Positions 7,106 to 14,287 of a stretch of 64,000 nucleotides of DNA are shown here, one piece after another. Under the pieces are notes generated by a model that worked only from the letters and a program-made list of their open reading frames with translations, ran no database searches and had not been told where the DNA came from. Within the stretch, counting starts at the first letter, position 1. The number at the start of each line of letters is the position of its first letter. This DNA comes from a virus, in IMG/VR virus record IMGVR_UViG_3300025237_000002, positions 46,536-110,535 of that record; one strand, written 5' to 3'. The position numbers and the translations under genes are program-made.

Positions 7106-8107
7106 ATGAGTAGGAGAAATAAATTAATACAAGAATTAGAATTCTCTATTAGAAAAGCTAGGGGTAACCCACATCTTTCAAAGCTGCAATTAGATATGAT
7201 TGATGTATCTGAAAAAGTATTAAACAATTATAAAGGAATTGAAGCTATTGAAGCTGAACTTGTGCAGAAAAAAATGGCTAAAAAATTTGGAGTACAGAAA
7301 ACAAACAAACAAATGAATAATTTAATAGGTGTTAGTGGTAAAATAAAGGATGGAAAAGACCTTGTAGGAGAAATGCTTCTATATATAGGTGATAATGTTG
7401 GTGAGCCAACATACGAAGGGTTTGAACTGTATGTTAATTTGGACCCAAGATATACAATTAAGAAGTGTGCGGATAAACTTAAAGATGCCATATGTGTGAT
7501 ATTAGGATGCACAAGAGCACAGCTTGAAGATAGAGATTATAAGGAAAAGGAATTGAGTGAAGAATGGTGGTGCTACCAATTAGGTGATGGTACGCTACTA
7601 CCAAGAGGGTACTACCCCAATAAACCCGATAATGATATGTGTGAAGAACGATATCTAGTTAAATTAACACCTAGAAAAATACTACAAATATTTGGTACTC
7701 AAGGTGGTAGAATGGTAGTTCATCCTAACATATGGGTCAACGCATTATTTGCTGATTATAATTCTTATTCGGCTAGAGGTAGTGAATATGAATTTGAGAA
7801 ATCACATTGGATTATAACGGATATTAGGTTTCCAGAGAATGAAGGTAAAGCCGTATCAAGTAGAGGTGGTTTGCTGATTGGAATTAAGAGATTATTTAAT
7901 TTAAGATTTCCAGAATATACAGAATTAAACGATGCGGAGGGTTATGATATCCCTGAAGAATTGGGGGTAGTTAATCCTGAGTTATATAAAAACTTAATGC
8001 ATGAATCAGAAACTTCAATGGGTGACCATAGTTGGTGTGATGTAATTATTGAAAATAATGGAACTATTGAAGAATTATTTAATAACGTTTTAAAAGCAGT
8101 ACAATGA
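7106..8107 (+). CDS. Deoxynucleoside monophosphate kinase-like protein
   Basis: Phage dNMP kinases (T4 gene 1 type) phosphorylate dNMPs for phage DNA synthesis. The P-loop-like segment GVSGKIKDGKDLVGEM lies at 75-90. CADKLKDAICVILGC and QLEDRDYKEKEL follow the family pattern around the nucleotide-monophosphate lid, TPRKILQIFGTQGGR-MVVHPNIWVNALF is the conserved helix pair, and WIITDIRFPENEGKAV is the late Asp-Arg motif. The N-terminal 70 residues are an extra helical extension. The P-loop is divergent from GxxxxGK[ST], ending GKD as in other phage enzymes of this family. It lies in the PRPP synthetase run and overlaps the next gene by 4 bases. Confidence 0.82.
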   Translation: MSRRNKLIQELEFSIRKARGNPHLSKLQLDMIDVSEKVLNNYKGIEAIEAELVQKKMAKKFGVQKTNKQMNNLIGVSGKIKDGKDLVGEMLLYIGDNVGEPTYEGFELYVNLDPRYTIKKCADKLKDAICVILGCTRAQLEDRDYKEKELSEEWWCYQLGDGTLLPRGYYPNKPDNDMCEERYLVKLTPRKILQIFGTQGGRMVVHPNIWVNALFADYNSYSARGSEYEFEKSHWIITDIRFPENEGKAVSSRGGLLIGIKRLFNLRFPEYTELNDAEGYDIPEELGVVNPELYKNLMHESETSMGDHSWCDVIIENNGTIEELFNNVLKAVQ

Positions 8108-8319
8108 TAGACATGAAACCATTTCCATATGTATTACCTTTAGATAAACATACTGACTTTGAAAAATATATTATTTTAGAACAAATTAAAGTTTTAGAGC
8201 CATTAGGTTTTACTGAATTAGAAATGTTAGATGGATTTAGTGGATTATCAGATGTTTATACGTTTGAACAATTAAAAGAACTTTGTAAAGATTGGAATAA
8301 ATGGGAAAAAGAATTATAG
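8104..8319 (+). CDS. Hypothetical protein, 71 aa
   Basis: Mostly helical acidic protein (ILEQIKVLEPLGFTELEMLDGFSG). A second possible start is ATG at 8113 (MKPFPYV). It overlaps the dNMP kinase stop by 4 bases and the following CoaB-like gene by 19 bases. Not recognised. Confidence 0.6.
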   Translation: MIDMKPFPYVLPLDKHTDFEKYIILEQIKVLEPLGFTELEMLDGFSGLSDVYTFEQLKELCKDWNKWEKEL

Positions 8320-8528
8320 TAATAGGTGGTGGGACATTTGAACCCATCAGGAATCATTTAAGTTTATGCGCACCAGCATTTGGTGTTACAGCTAGACATA
8401 TACATAAACGTTTAGAGGGTGCTGAATTACACTTGACTAAGATGTGTGATTGGCGTTCACCGTTGGTGACCAATGATGACGTTGAAGAGTTTATTGATGA
8501 ATTAATTGAAGATAAAACCGTTGGATGA
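8301..8528 (+). CDS. 5' fragment of a CoaB-like/class II aldolase fusion gene
   Basis: The 75 residues begin RIIVIGGGTFEPIRNHLSLCAPAFG, matching the nucleotide-binding start of the phosphopantothenoylcysteine synthetase (CoaB) domain, which joins cysteine to phosphopantothenate in CoA synthesis. The frame ends at TGA 8526-8528 inside a 28-bp tandem duplication (8496-8551). Removing one copy joins it directly to the downstream frame through EEFIDELIEDKTVGTIVMN, giving one protein of about 412 residues. It is therefore a broken gene, a two-part gene, or an assembly error. Confidence 0.75.
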   Translation: MGKRIIVIGGGTFEPIRNHLSLCAPAFGVTARHIHKRLEGAELHLTKMCDWRSPLVTNDDVEEFIDELIEDKTVG

Positions 8529-8551
8529 ATTAATTGAAGATAAAACCGTTG
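8496..8551 (+). repeat. 28-bp perfect tandem duplication that shifts the reading frame
   Basis: Copies at 8496-8523 and 8524-8551 are identical, each beginning GATGAATTAATTGAAGAT. The unit length is not a multiple of three, so the second copy puts the CoaB-like coding sequence out of frame. Confidence 0.97.
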
Positions 8552-9546
8552 GAACTATCGTAATGAATGTAGCTTTATGTGATTTTAAAGCGTTACCGAT
8601 TGATGAGAATGAGAATGGGTGGCATGGTAAACGTTTAAAGACATCTGAGGGTGATTTAACGATTACTTTAACCCCAACTGATAAAATCATAAGTAAGATT
8701 AGAAAGGCACGCCCTGACATCTTCCTTGTAGGTTTTAAGACAACAACCAATGAAACGTCAAACGACCAATTTCTTATTGCGTTGAAGATGATGAAGTCAT
8801 CCAAATGTAACTTGGTGTTGGCAAATGATACGGTTACTAGAAACAATATGATTATCACTCCAGAAGAAACTATCTATGGTGAAACTGTTCTTAGATATTC
8901 AGTAATTGAAGAGTTGTGTGAGATGATTGAAATGAGGCAGAGTCTTACGTATCATAGAGGTGAGTTTATTGTAGGTAAAGATATTCCATTTGAAAATGCA
9001 CCTGAAAACTTTAAAGAGGTTATGGGATTTTTACTTGATAATGGTGGTTATATAGAGAATAATGGCAATGGGTTCACACCAGGTCATTTTTGCTATAGAA
9101 GTGATGTATTTGAATCCAATGATTTTATATCTTCACAAAGACTTGTCAATCATAATGATGTGAGAGAAAATGGGATGACCTATGTAACAACTGCTGGAAT
9201 GTGTAAATCTTTCACGTATTTAGGAAGTAAAAAAGCTTCAGTTGGTGCTAGAAGTCAAGCGTTATTACTTAGTGAGAATCCAGAGTATGACTTTATTGTA
9301 CACACTCACAACCCATTAAAGAAAGATAGTTTAATCCCTATAACACCACAGAAACCATTTCAATGCGGTTCTATAGAATGTGGTGTAAACACATTGAATC
9401 ATTTAGGTGATTTCAACGATAGAAATATCAAAGCTGTGTTCCTAGAAAAGCATGGTATTAATATGTTGTTTAAGAAAACAACAAAATCTGAGGACGTAAT
9501 AGAATTCCTCAAAAATAATATAGAATTAGGAGTGAAAATACGGTAA
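8506..9546 (+). CDS. 3' fragment: CoaB-like domain end fused to class II aldolase domain
   Basis: Residues 17-135 continue the CoaB-like domain: VMNVALCDFKALP matches the AAVADY region, LTLTPT the ligand loop, FLVGFKTTTNET the GFAAET motif, and CNLVLANDTV the IVANDV motif. Residues 145-346 form a class II aldolase/adducin fold with metal ligands in IVHTHNP (H266, H268) and a late histidine in EKHGI (H316). Class II aldolases act on sugar phosphates; CoaB makes phosphopantothenoylcysteine. Without the duplication both domains are in one chain with the upstream fragment. As it stands, translation needs TTG at 8506 or ATG at 8563, which would truncate the nucleotide-binding part. Confidence 0.78.
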   Translation: MKIKPLDELIEDKTVGTIVMNVALCDFKALPIDENENGWHGKRLKTSEGDLTITLTPTDKIISKIRKARPDIFLVGFKTTTNETSNDQFLIALKMMKSSKCNLVLANDTVTRNNMIITPEETIYGETVLRYSVIEELCEMIEMRQSLTYHRGEFIVGKDIPFENAPENFKEVMGFLLDNGGYIENNGNGFTPGHFCYRSDVFESNDFISSQRLVNHNDVRENGMTYVTTAGMCKSFTYLGSKKASVGARSQALLLSENPEYDFIVHTHNPLKKDSLIPITPQKPFQCGSIECGVNTLNHLGDFNDRNIKAVFLEKHGINMLFKKTTKSEDVIEFLKNNIELGVKIR

Positions 9547-9547
9547 C

Positions 9548-9703
9548 ATGAGTGAGTTTACAAGAGAAGAATATCAGAATCATTATGATAATATTACAGA
9601 TGAAATTAAAGCATTAAATAAGAAAAAAAAAGTGTGGGTTGACCACGTTGAATCTAAAGGTTTTGATTTAATAAAAGGTGAATTTGTGAAGCAAAAAAAG
9701 TGA
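9548..9703 (+). CDS. Small charged protein, 51 aa
   Basis: ATG at 9548 follows the aldolase-domain stop by one base; TGA ends at 9703, one base before the next ATG. It begins MSFE-like as MSEFTREEYQNHYDNITDEI and is helical with a lysine cluster (LNKKKKVWV). The tight spacing supports it. Function unknown. Confidence 0.6.
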   Translation: MSEFTREEYQNHYDNITDEIKALNKKKKVWVDHVESKGFDLIKGEFVKQKK

Positions 9704-9704
9704 T

Positions 9705-9977
9705 ATGGATAAAATAGAAACAGATTTTTATAAGAAATATGTGGGTAATTACGCTAAGAGATTTTACACTCCATTTAAAGAAGAAAACATATTAAAAATA
9801 GTTGGATTTAAAATGGATAAAGGTGAAGCATTTATTGAAGTTGAGCAAGAAGGAAATAAATGGTTCTGGGATATGGACGATAGTGTTATCATAACAAATG
9901 AGCCATTAGAAGAAGATATCGACAGGGTTGCAAATGTCAAACATTTGCAATATAATGGTTGGAATCCATTTCAATAA
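9705..9977 (+). CDS. Hypothetical protein, 90 aa
   Basis: Contains a beta-rich middle (ILKIVGFKMDKGEAFIEVEQEGNKWFW), suggesting a small SH3- or KOW-like barrel, and an acidic tail. A 10-bp inverted repeat (9928-9950) lies in its 3' end. It is the last gene of the run before the 10.0-kb intergenic gap. Confidence 0.6.
   Translation: MDKIETDFYKKYVGNYAKRFYTPFKEENILKIVGFKMDKGEAFIEVEQEGNKWFWDMDDSVIITNEPLEEDIDRVANVKHLQYNGWNPFQ
9928..9950 (+). repeat. Perfect 10-bp inverted repeat inside a gene 3' end
   Basis: TTGCAAATGT at 9928-9937 and its reverse complement at 9941-9950 are separated by CAA. The hairpin lacks a following T-run, so it is not a standard terminator. Confidence 0.7.
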
Positions 9978-10014
9978 AAATGATAAAAACCTTGATTTTA
10001 ATGGTCTTTTACTA

Positions 10015-10038
10015 GATTTTTTGATATTTATAGTATAG
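10015..10038 (+). promoter_or_regulatory. Candidate alternative promoter or operator motif (copy 1)
   Basis: A T-run followed by ATATTTATAGTATAG occurs in the 91-bp gap before the gene at 10069. The same motif recurs at 12387-12409 in the same position relative to the next gene. It does not fit the TTTG-N20-TATCTTTG promoter, so it may serve another sigma factor or be an operator. Confidence 0.4.
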
Positions 10039-10068
10039 GGAATTAACAACAAAAACAGTTTTAAATAT

Positions 10069-10338
10069 ATGAAATTATTAGTCATTATGGATAGCGATGG
10101 GCACTTCAAAGTCGCACATCCAACCGATAGGAAAGCAACAGTTAAATTATTACAAGACATCAGCGATGGTGATTACTATCACGATATCGTTGGTAGCTAT
10201 GATGATATCGAATATGTTGATATGTGTTGTAAAGATTGGAACGATTTCATAAGTGAATTCATTCAAAGAGGTACGTTAGAATATGTTGAAATATCTGATA
10301 CTGTACCAGTTGGATGTAAATGTGAAAAAACATCATAA
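10069..10338 (+). CDS. Hypothetical protein, 89 aa
   Basis: Starts MKLLVIMDSDGHFKVAHP, a beta-strand opening with DSDG, and has paired cysteines (MCCKDW; GCKCEKTS at the C-terminus). It stands alone between two promoter-like regions. Not recognised. Confidence 0.65.
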   Translation: MKLLVIMDSDGHFKVAHPTDRKATVKLLQDISDGDYYHDIVGSYDDIEYVDMCCKDWNDFISEFIQRGTLEYVEISDTVPVGCKCEKTS

Positions 10339-10342
10339 TAAA

Positions 10343-10374
10343 TTAGATTTAACCAAAAAATAATCGTAAATTTA
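10343..10374 (+). promoter_or_regulatory. Promoter, Bacteroidota type
   Basis: TTAG at 10343-10346, 20 bases, then TAAATTTA at 10367-10374, a weaker -7. It lies 36 bases before the HAD gene. Confidence 0.55.
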
Positions 10375-10409
10375 CATTTACTTTAACAAAAAAAATACTA
10401 TATTAAGAT

Positions 10410-10952
10410 ATGAATAAAAATGAAATTACAAAAGTTTCTGTCTTCGACTTTGACGGAACTTTAATAGATACTACAATGCCTGAAATTGGTAAAGAGATGT
10501 GGAAAAAAGCCACTGGCGAAGACTTCCCTCACAAAGGGTGGTGGTCTAAGCGAGAGTCTTTAGATATTAACATTTATCCTAACAATGTCTTTGATGATAT
10601 CCTAGCAGAATTCAACAAAGCCAAAGGTAATGCAAATACGTTTGTTGCCTTATGTACAGGTAGAATTACACCATTAACAAATCAAGTAAAAGCCATCTTA
10701 GATAAACATAATTTGGTATTTGATGATGTTGTATTGACTGGTGATAAAAGGTTTAACAATGGTGCTAGTGATACATTAACATTTAAAATAAATTATTTAT
10801 CATCTTTGCAAGACCAATTCCCTAATTTAGAGATGATTGAGTTCTTTGATGATAGAGACCATCACCAAGCGACATTCCAACAATGGGGTAAGTTGCAACC
10901 AATACCAGTACATATTCATCACGTTCAACGTGATAGTGATAGCAGTCATTAA
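10410..10952 (+). CDS. HAD-superfamily phosphatase, Swiss-army-knife RNA repair type
   Basis: HAD motif I is VFDFDGTLID with nucleophile D13 and acid D15. GWWSKRESL after it resembles the WW motif of the HAD_SAK (Swiss army knife RNA repair-like) family. CTGR is motif II-like, and EFFDDRDHH supplies the late acidic motif. That family is linked to RNA end healing, so a role in repairing RNA cut by host nucleases is plausible but inferred. Its stop codon lies inside the first of three tandem hairpin repeats that precede the sigma factor gene. Confidence 0.82.
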   Translation: MNKNEITKVSVFDFDGTLIDTTMPEIGKEMWKKATGEDFPHKGWWSKRESLDINIYPNNVFDDILAEFNKAKGNANTFVALCTGRITPLTNQVKAILDKHNLVFDDVVLTGDKRFNNGASDTLTFKINYLSSLQDQFPNLEMIEFFDDRDHHQATFQQWGKLQPIPVHIHHVQRDSDSSH

Positions 10953-11016
10953 TCAGTACGTAAGTACACCATTAATCAGTACGTAAGTACACCATTAATC
11001 AGTGCGTTAGCACATC
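10948..11016 (+). repeat. Three 23-bp tandem repeats, each with a covarying hairpin
   Basis: Units at 10948-10970, 10971-10993 and 10994-11016 each start ATTAATCAGT. Units 1 and 2 contain GTAC-GTAA-GTAC; unit 3 contains GTGC-GTTA-GCAC. Both stem arms changed together, so pairing is kept. The array lies between the HAD stop and the sigma start at 11042. Confidence 0.9.
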
Positions 11017-11041
11017 CCCAAATCAAAGAAAAAATAAACAA

Positions 11042-11899
11042 ATGAAACAATTTAAAATTCAATCGACTATTACTAGTCGAGGTACCAATGCATTAAAAGC
11101 TTATTTTAATGATATCAAGCAAATCAAAATACTAACATCAGAAGAAGAATACGAAATTGCTTACCTAGCTCATGAAGGTGATGAAAAAGCTAGGCAAGAC
11201 CTTGTAAGACATAACCTACGTTTCGTAGTATCTGTTGCAAAACAATACGAAACATCAACCCTAAAACTTGAGGATTTAATCAATGAAGGTAATGTTGGTT
11301 TAGTGATTGCATCAACGAAATTCGACCCTTCAAGAGGTTTTAAGTTTCTATCATACGCTGTATGGTGGATTAGACGTTATATCTTAGCTTACATATCTGA
11401 TAACGGTAAAACTATCAGAATTCCTAACAACAAAATCAACATCATTACTAAACTTAAAAGTAAGTATGTTGCGTTAGAACAAAGGTTACAACGTGAACCA
11501 AGCTATAACGAACTTGTAGAGTACGTTAGCCCTGATTTTAACGAAGATGAAGTACATTACTTTTTTATGTCAAGAGATAATTACACCTCATCATTAGATG
11601 CACAAGTTGGACATGATGACTTTGGTAGCAATACTTTAGCTGATACAATTGAAGATAATACTGTAATTAAGACTTCACACTATGTAGACGAACTAGATAG
11701 TGAATATAGAAAAAATACGATGCTAAACCTATTGGATAAAGACATTGAAAGAGAAGTTATTAGGTTAGCGTTTGGTTTAGATGGTCAATCACCATTACCA
11801 TTAAAAACCATTGCGTTCTTATTAGGAGTTACTAGTGAGAGAGTTAGACAAGTTAAAGAAATATCTTTAAGACAATTAAAAATAAAACTAAGTAATTAG
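11042..11899 (+). CDS. rpoD-like: Sigma-70 family RNA polymerase sigma factor, primary (RpoD) type
   Basis: A sigma-70 protein of 285 residues, the length of Bacteroidota primary sigma factors. Region 1.2 begins LKAYFNDIKQIKILT. Region 2 has DLVRHNLRFVVSVAKQY, LEDLINEGNVGLVIASTKFDPSRGFKFLSYAVWWIRRYI. Region 3 is GKTIRIPNNK onward, and region 4 ends with the helix-turn-helix ERVRQVKEISLRQLK. It would direct host core polymerase to the TTTG/TAnnTTTG promoters found throughout the window. Region 4 is more divergent than region 2. It lies downstream of the triple hairpin array, which could regulate it, and its TAG stop is part of the -33 element of the next promoter. Confidence 0.93.
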   Translation: MKQFKIQSTITSRGTNALKAYFNDIKQIKILTSEEEYEIAYLAHEGDEKARQDLVRHNLRFVVSVAKQYETSTLKLEDLINEGNVGLVIASTKFDPSRGFKFLSYAVWWIRRYILAYISDNGKTIRIPNNKINIITKLKSKYVALEQRLQREPSYNELVEYVSPDFNEDEVHYFFMSRDNYTSSLDAQVGHDDFGSNTLADTIEDNTVIKTSHYVDELDSEYRKNTMLNLLDKDIEREVIRLAFGLDGQSPLPLKTIAFLLGVTSERVRQVKEISLRQLKIKLSN

Positions 11900-11927
11900 T
11901 ATATCTCAATAAATTTTATTATCTTTG
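11896..11927 (+). promoter_or_regulatory. Promoter, Bacteroidota type
   Basis: TTAG at 11896-11899 includes the sigma gene's stop codon; after 20 bases comes TATCTTTG at 11920-11927. The next ATG is only 7 bases on. Confidence 0.8.
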
Positions 11928-11934
11928 TCCCTAT

Positions 11935-12366
11935 ATGAAAGAACTACTTAAATATAGGGACAATTCTTATTTTAACGATACTGACTACTTCTTAGCGGAT
12001 AGTGGGCTTAGCTCGTTTTACCTAACTACTTTAGAATTATATAAAAGTAATTGGTATCCTAAAGAACATATGGCTTTTAGTGGTGGAACTCTATACCCTA
12101 ATGGTTATTGGTATCCGTCAAATCGATGGTATAATAACGGTTGTACCCAAGTTAATATGGCAACCACAAGAACGTTAAATTGTAATGAACTTCTTGGAAG
12201 AGAGGTTGAATATAAGGGTACTGGAATAAAAGGTACTATCACTAAATTCTTATTACATAACATGGGTGTTAATTGGTATCAAGGTCAAGGCGACCTTAAG
12301 CGGAAGTTTGGTATGCCTACTTTCTGGAATGAACCAAAGTATTTAGAATTAACACAAAATTTCTGA
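11935..12366 (+). CDS. Hypothetical Tyr/Trp-rich protein, 143 aa
   Basis: Aromatic-rich middle (GGTLYPNGYWYPSNRWYNNGCTQ) followed by GREVEYKGTGIKGTITKF, which looks like a small beta barrel. Expressed from its own nearly leaderless promoter. Not recognised. Confidence 0.7.
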   Translation: MKELLKYRDNSYFNDTDYFLADSGLSSFYLTTLELYKSNWYPKEHMAFSGGTLYPNGYWYPSNRWYNNGCTQVNMATTRTLNCNELLGREVEYKGTGIKGTITKFLLHNMGVNWYQGQGDLKRKFGMPTFWNEPKYLELTQNF

Positions 12367-12386
12367 TTTTATAAGCTTTTTCTCGC

Positions 12387-12409
12387 TTTTTTTCATATTT
12401 ATAGTATAG
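12387..12409 (+). promoter_or_regulatory. Candidate alternative promoter or operator motif (copy 2)
   Basis: Same T-run plus ATATTTATAGTATAG motif as at 10015-10038, placed 26 bases before the start at 12435. Confidence 0.4.
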
Positions 12410-12434
12410 ACTCAATGAGTTAAAAGTTATAAAA

Positions 12435-12821
12435 ATGAAAAAAAACGAGATAAAGAAAGTATTACGAGAAAATACAATAGGTCTGGAAGAAAAATCAGCA
12501 CCTAATAGACATATTAACCACGCCATTAGCACTAAAACTAATGACGATGCTCAATCAGATAATGAATATGAGAAAATAGTTAAGTTATTAGATAATGACT
12601 TGATTAACCACGCTGCAATTGGGCGTAGAATGAAAGGTGATGAATGGGGAGGTAATAGTGAAGCTACTAATAGGTCCAAATTCAGAAAGAAAGTTAAGAG
12701 AATGCAAAATGATGAAGGTGGTACATACCACTTTGATGAAGATGAATTATCACAAGTCCAAAAGATTCTGATGAACTTTTCTTCAACCATAAGTCATTCA
12801 ATAGGTAGAGAAGGGAAATAA
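12435..12821 (+). CDS. Hypothetical charged protein, 128 aa
   Basis: Lysine-rich N-terminus (MKKNEIKKVLRENT), then a helical, strongly polar body with NRSKFRKKVKRMQNDEGG. No hydrophobic core segment stands out, suggesting a nucleic-acid-binding or scaffold-type protein. The next gene starts directly after its stop. Confidence 0.65.
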   Translation: MKKNEIKKVLRENTIGLEEKSAPNRHINHAISTKTNDDAQSDNEYEKIVKLLDNDLINHAAIGRRMKGDEWGGNSEATNRSKFRKKVKRMQNDEGGTYHFDEDELSQVQKILMNFSSTISHSIGREGK

Positions 12822-13187
12822 TTGGATAAACGTTTGAATACCCAAGACATTAAAAGTCTAATCGATAATATCCATAAGACTTTTGACCAACTGAAAAAAC
12901 TTAGACTCCAAGCTAAAAATGAACTATCCCAAATTGATAAAGAACTGTCAAATCATTATCATAATATAGAGGGAACTAGTATAGAATATATGACCGACTC
13001 GCATTTAATGGTCATGAAACTAAAAGATATCTTATACCAGCGAAGAGAAGCTAAGATTAACCATACGTTGTTAGAATCATTCGTATCTGCGCTAGAAAGA
13101 CCCATGGACAAAACCAAGAAGCGGTCTACAGAAATCGTCAATAAACATGACGAGATTATTAAAGAAATAATAAAAAGAGCCAAATAG
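12822..13187 (+). CDS. Hypothetical coiled-coil protein, 121 aa (TTG start)
   Basis: The frame opens with TTG at 12822 immediately after the preceding TAA; no nearby ATG gives a comparable product. The whole chain is predicted helix with heptad-like spacing (LRLQAKNELSQIDKELSNHYHNI). Its last codons overlap the intrinsic terminator at 13180. Confidence 0.6.
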   Translation: MDKRLNTQDIKSLIDNIHKTFDQLKKLRLQAKNELSQIDKELSNHYHNIEGTSIEYMTDSHLMVMKLKDILYQRREAKINHTLLESFVSALERPMDKTKKRSTEIVNKHDEIIKEIIKRAK

Positions 13188-13209
13188 AAGAAATTTTATT
13201 TGGTTTTTT
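13180..13209 (+). terminator. Intrinsic terminator fused to the next promoter
   Basis: CCAAATA (13180-13186) pairs with TATTTGG (13197-13203), followed by TTTTTT. The 3' arm contains the TTTG used as -33 of the promoter at 13199-13230. Confidence 0.8.
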
Positions 13210-13230
13210 CGTTTTTAATACGTATCTTTG
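13199..13230 (+). promoter_or_regulatory. Promoter overlapping a terminator
   Basis: TTTG at 13199-13202 lies in the terminator stem; after 20 bases comes TATCTTTG at 13223-13230. Start codon at 13247. Confidence 0.8.
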
Positions 13231-13246
13231 TGAAAACTAAAATATT

Positions 13247-13492
13247 ATGACAGAACAAGCATTTGGTGCAATGGGAATTATTTTTACAATAGCAATGGGA
13301 ATTATACTACTTGTTGGATTTATAGCCGATACAGGAAAACCCAACACTTGGGAAAATTTATACACTTCTTATTTAGGTGGTAGAAACCAGACGTTGAAGA
13401 TTAAACTTCAAATGATGGAGGAAGAAACCAAACAAATGGAGGAAGAAACCAAACAAATGGCTCTAACCATAGGTGATTCGATAGGAGATTAA
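13247..13492 (+). CDS. Membrane-anchored protein with MEEETKQ repeat, 81 aa
   Basis: One N-terminal membrane segment (MGIIFTIAMGIILLVGFIA, about 9-27), then a charged helix containing MEEETKQ twice in tandem. The repeat is a 21-bp DNA duplication (13415-13456) that stays in frame. Possibly an oligomerising inner-membrane protein; function unknown. Confidence 0.7.
   Translation: MTEQAFGAMGIIFTIAMGIILLVGFIADTGKPNTWENLYTSYLGGRNQTLKIKLQMMEEETKQMEEETKQMALTIGDSIGD
13415..13456 (+). repeat. 21-bp in-frame tandem duplication
   Basis: ATGGAGGAAGAAACCAAACA plus one base occurs at 13415-13435 and again at 13436-13456, duplicating seven residues. Confidence 0.9.
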
Positions 13493-13509
13493 AAATAAAC
13501 CAGGTTTTA

Positions 13510-13541
13510 TTAGGTTTGTATGTTTATTATCCTTATATTTG
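13510..13541 (+). promoter_or_regulatory. Promoter, Bacteroidota type
   Basis: TTAG at 13510-13513, 20 bases, TATATTTG at 13534-13541; start codon 13571. Confidence 0.75.
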
Positions 13542-13570
13542 TACCATAATAACAATAAAACATTAAAATT

Positions 13571-14065
13571 ATGAAAACTGATTCTTTAGAATTTAACACA
13601 ATCAAAACGATTAAAGTTATCCAAAAGGATGGTATGCTTCAAAAAGTATACAATGCTAAAACAGATAACTTTAACTTTACGAAATTATTAAGTGAAGCTG
13701 AAGCCAATACGTTAGCTGATGAAACAATTAAAACACTTAACGACATTTATGTATCAATCATATTGATTGACGATGCTCAATTCGATGTGTATGAGAAAAT
13801 AAATGGAACTCGAACTACACCTAGACGATATGGTAAAAACCAAATCAAGGTTGATGTTGAAGCACAAGGTGGTATACCAACATCAGCACAAGAGTCAATG
13901 TTGTTATTAGGTGATTTAAAAGCTATGACATCGACTTTACTTAACAGAGGTGTATCTGATAGATATAAAGGAACTGTGAACTTCTCAGATGCTGACCACC
14001 GTAAAATCAAATCAGCTATTAGAGAGTTGAAAAAGAGTTTGTTACCAGTACTTAAATCTAAATAA
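13571..14065 (+). CDS. Hypothetical protein, 164 aa
   Basis: Mixed alpha/beta soluble protein. A middle segment TPRRYGKNQIKVDVEAQGG is basic and glycine-containing, and the C-terminus is a lysine-rich helix (RKIKSAIRELKKSLLPVLKSK). First gene of a run extending to 15289. Not recognised. Confidence 0.7.
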   Translation: MKTDSLEFNTIKTIKVIQKDGMLQKVYNAKTDNFNFTKLLSEAEANTLADETIKTLNDIYVSIILIDDAQFDVYEKINGTRTTPRRYGKNQIKVDVEAQGGIPTSAQESMLLLGDLKAMTSTLLNRGVSDRYKGTVNFSDADHRKIKSAIRELKKSLLPVLKSK

Positions 14066-14066
14066 G

Positions 14067-14285
14067 ATGAAAGCAATTTTAAATAAAGTTAAAGATAACC
14101 AAGAAAGTAATAAGAACTCCTTATTACTAATGAGAAGGCATAATAGAATATTAATCCCTTCAATATTTAACATAACGTTTTATTCATGTTTTATATATCA
14201 AGAATTATATATTCTTAAATATATTTGGATAGCTAACGATAATATTAAAATATTAGATAATTTAATTAATAGTTTAAATAAATAA
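14067..14285 (+). CDS. Small membrane protein, 72 aa
   Basis: Basic N-terminus, then a hydrophobic segment IFNITFYSCFIYQELYILKYIWI (about 33-55) likely to cross the membrane once. One base separates it from the previous stop. Function unknown. Confidence 0.55.
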   Translation: MKAILNKVKDNQESNKNSLLLMRRHNRILIPSIFNITFYSCFIYQELYILKYIWIANDNIKILDNLINSLNK

Positions 14286-14287
14286 TT

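Noticed and set aside
8502-8858. 118-codon minus frame over the CoaB-like fusion gene
   Set aside because: It is the complementary shadow of a clear plus-strand domain and has no promoter or leader.
9928-9950. The 10-bp inverted repeat as a terminator
   Set aside because: No T-run follows and it lies within a coding sequence that continues 30 bases further.
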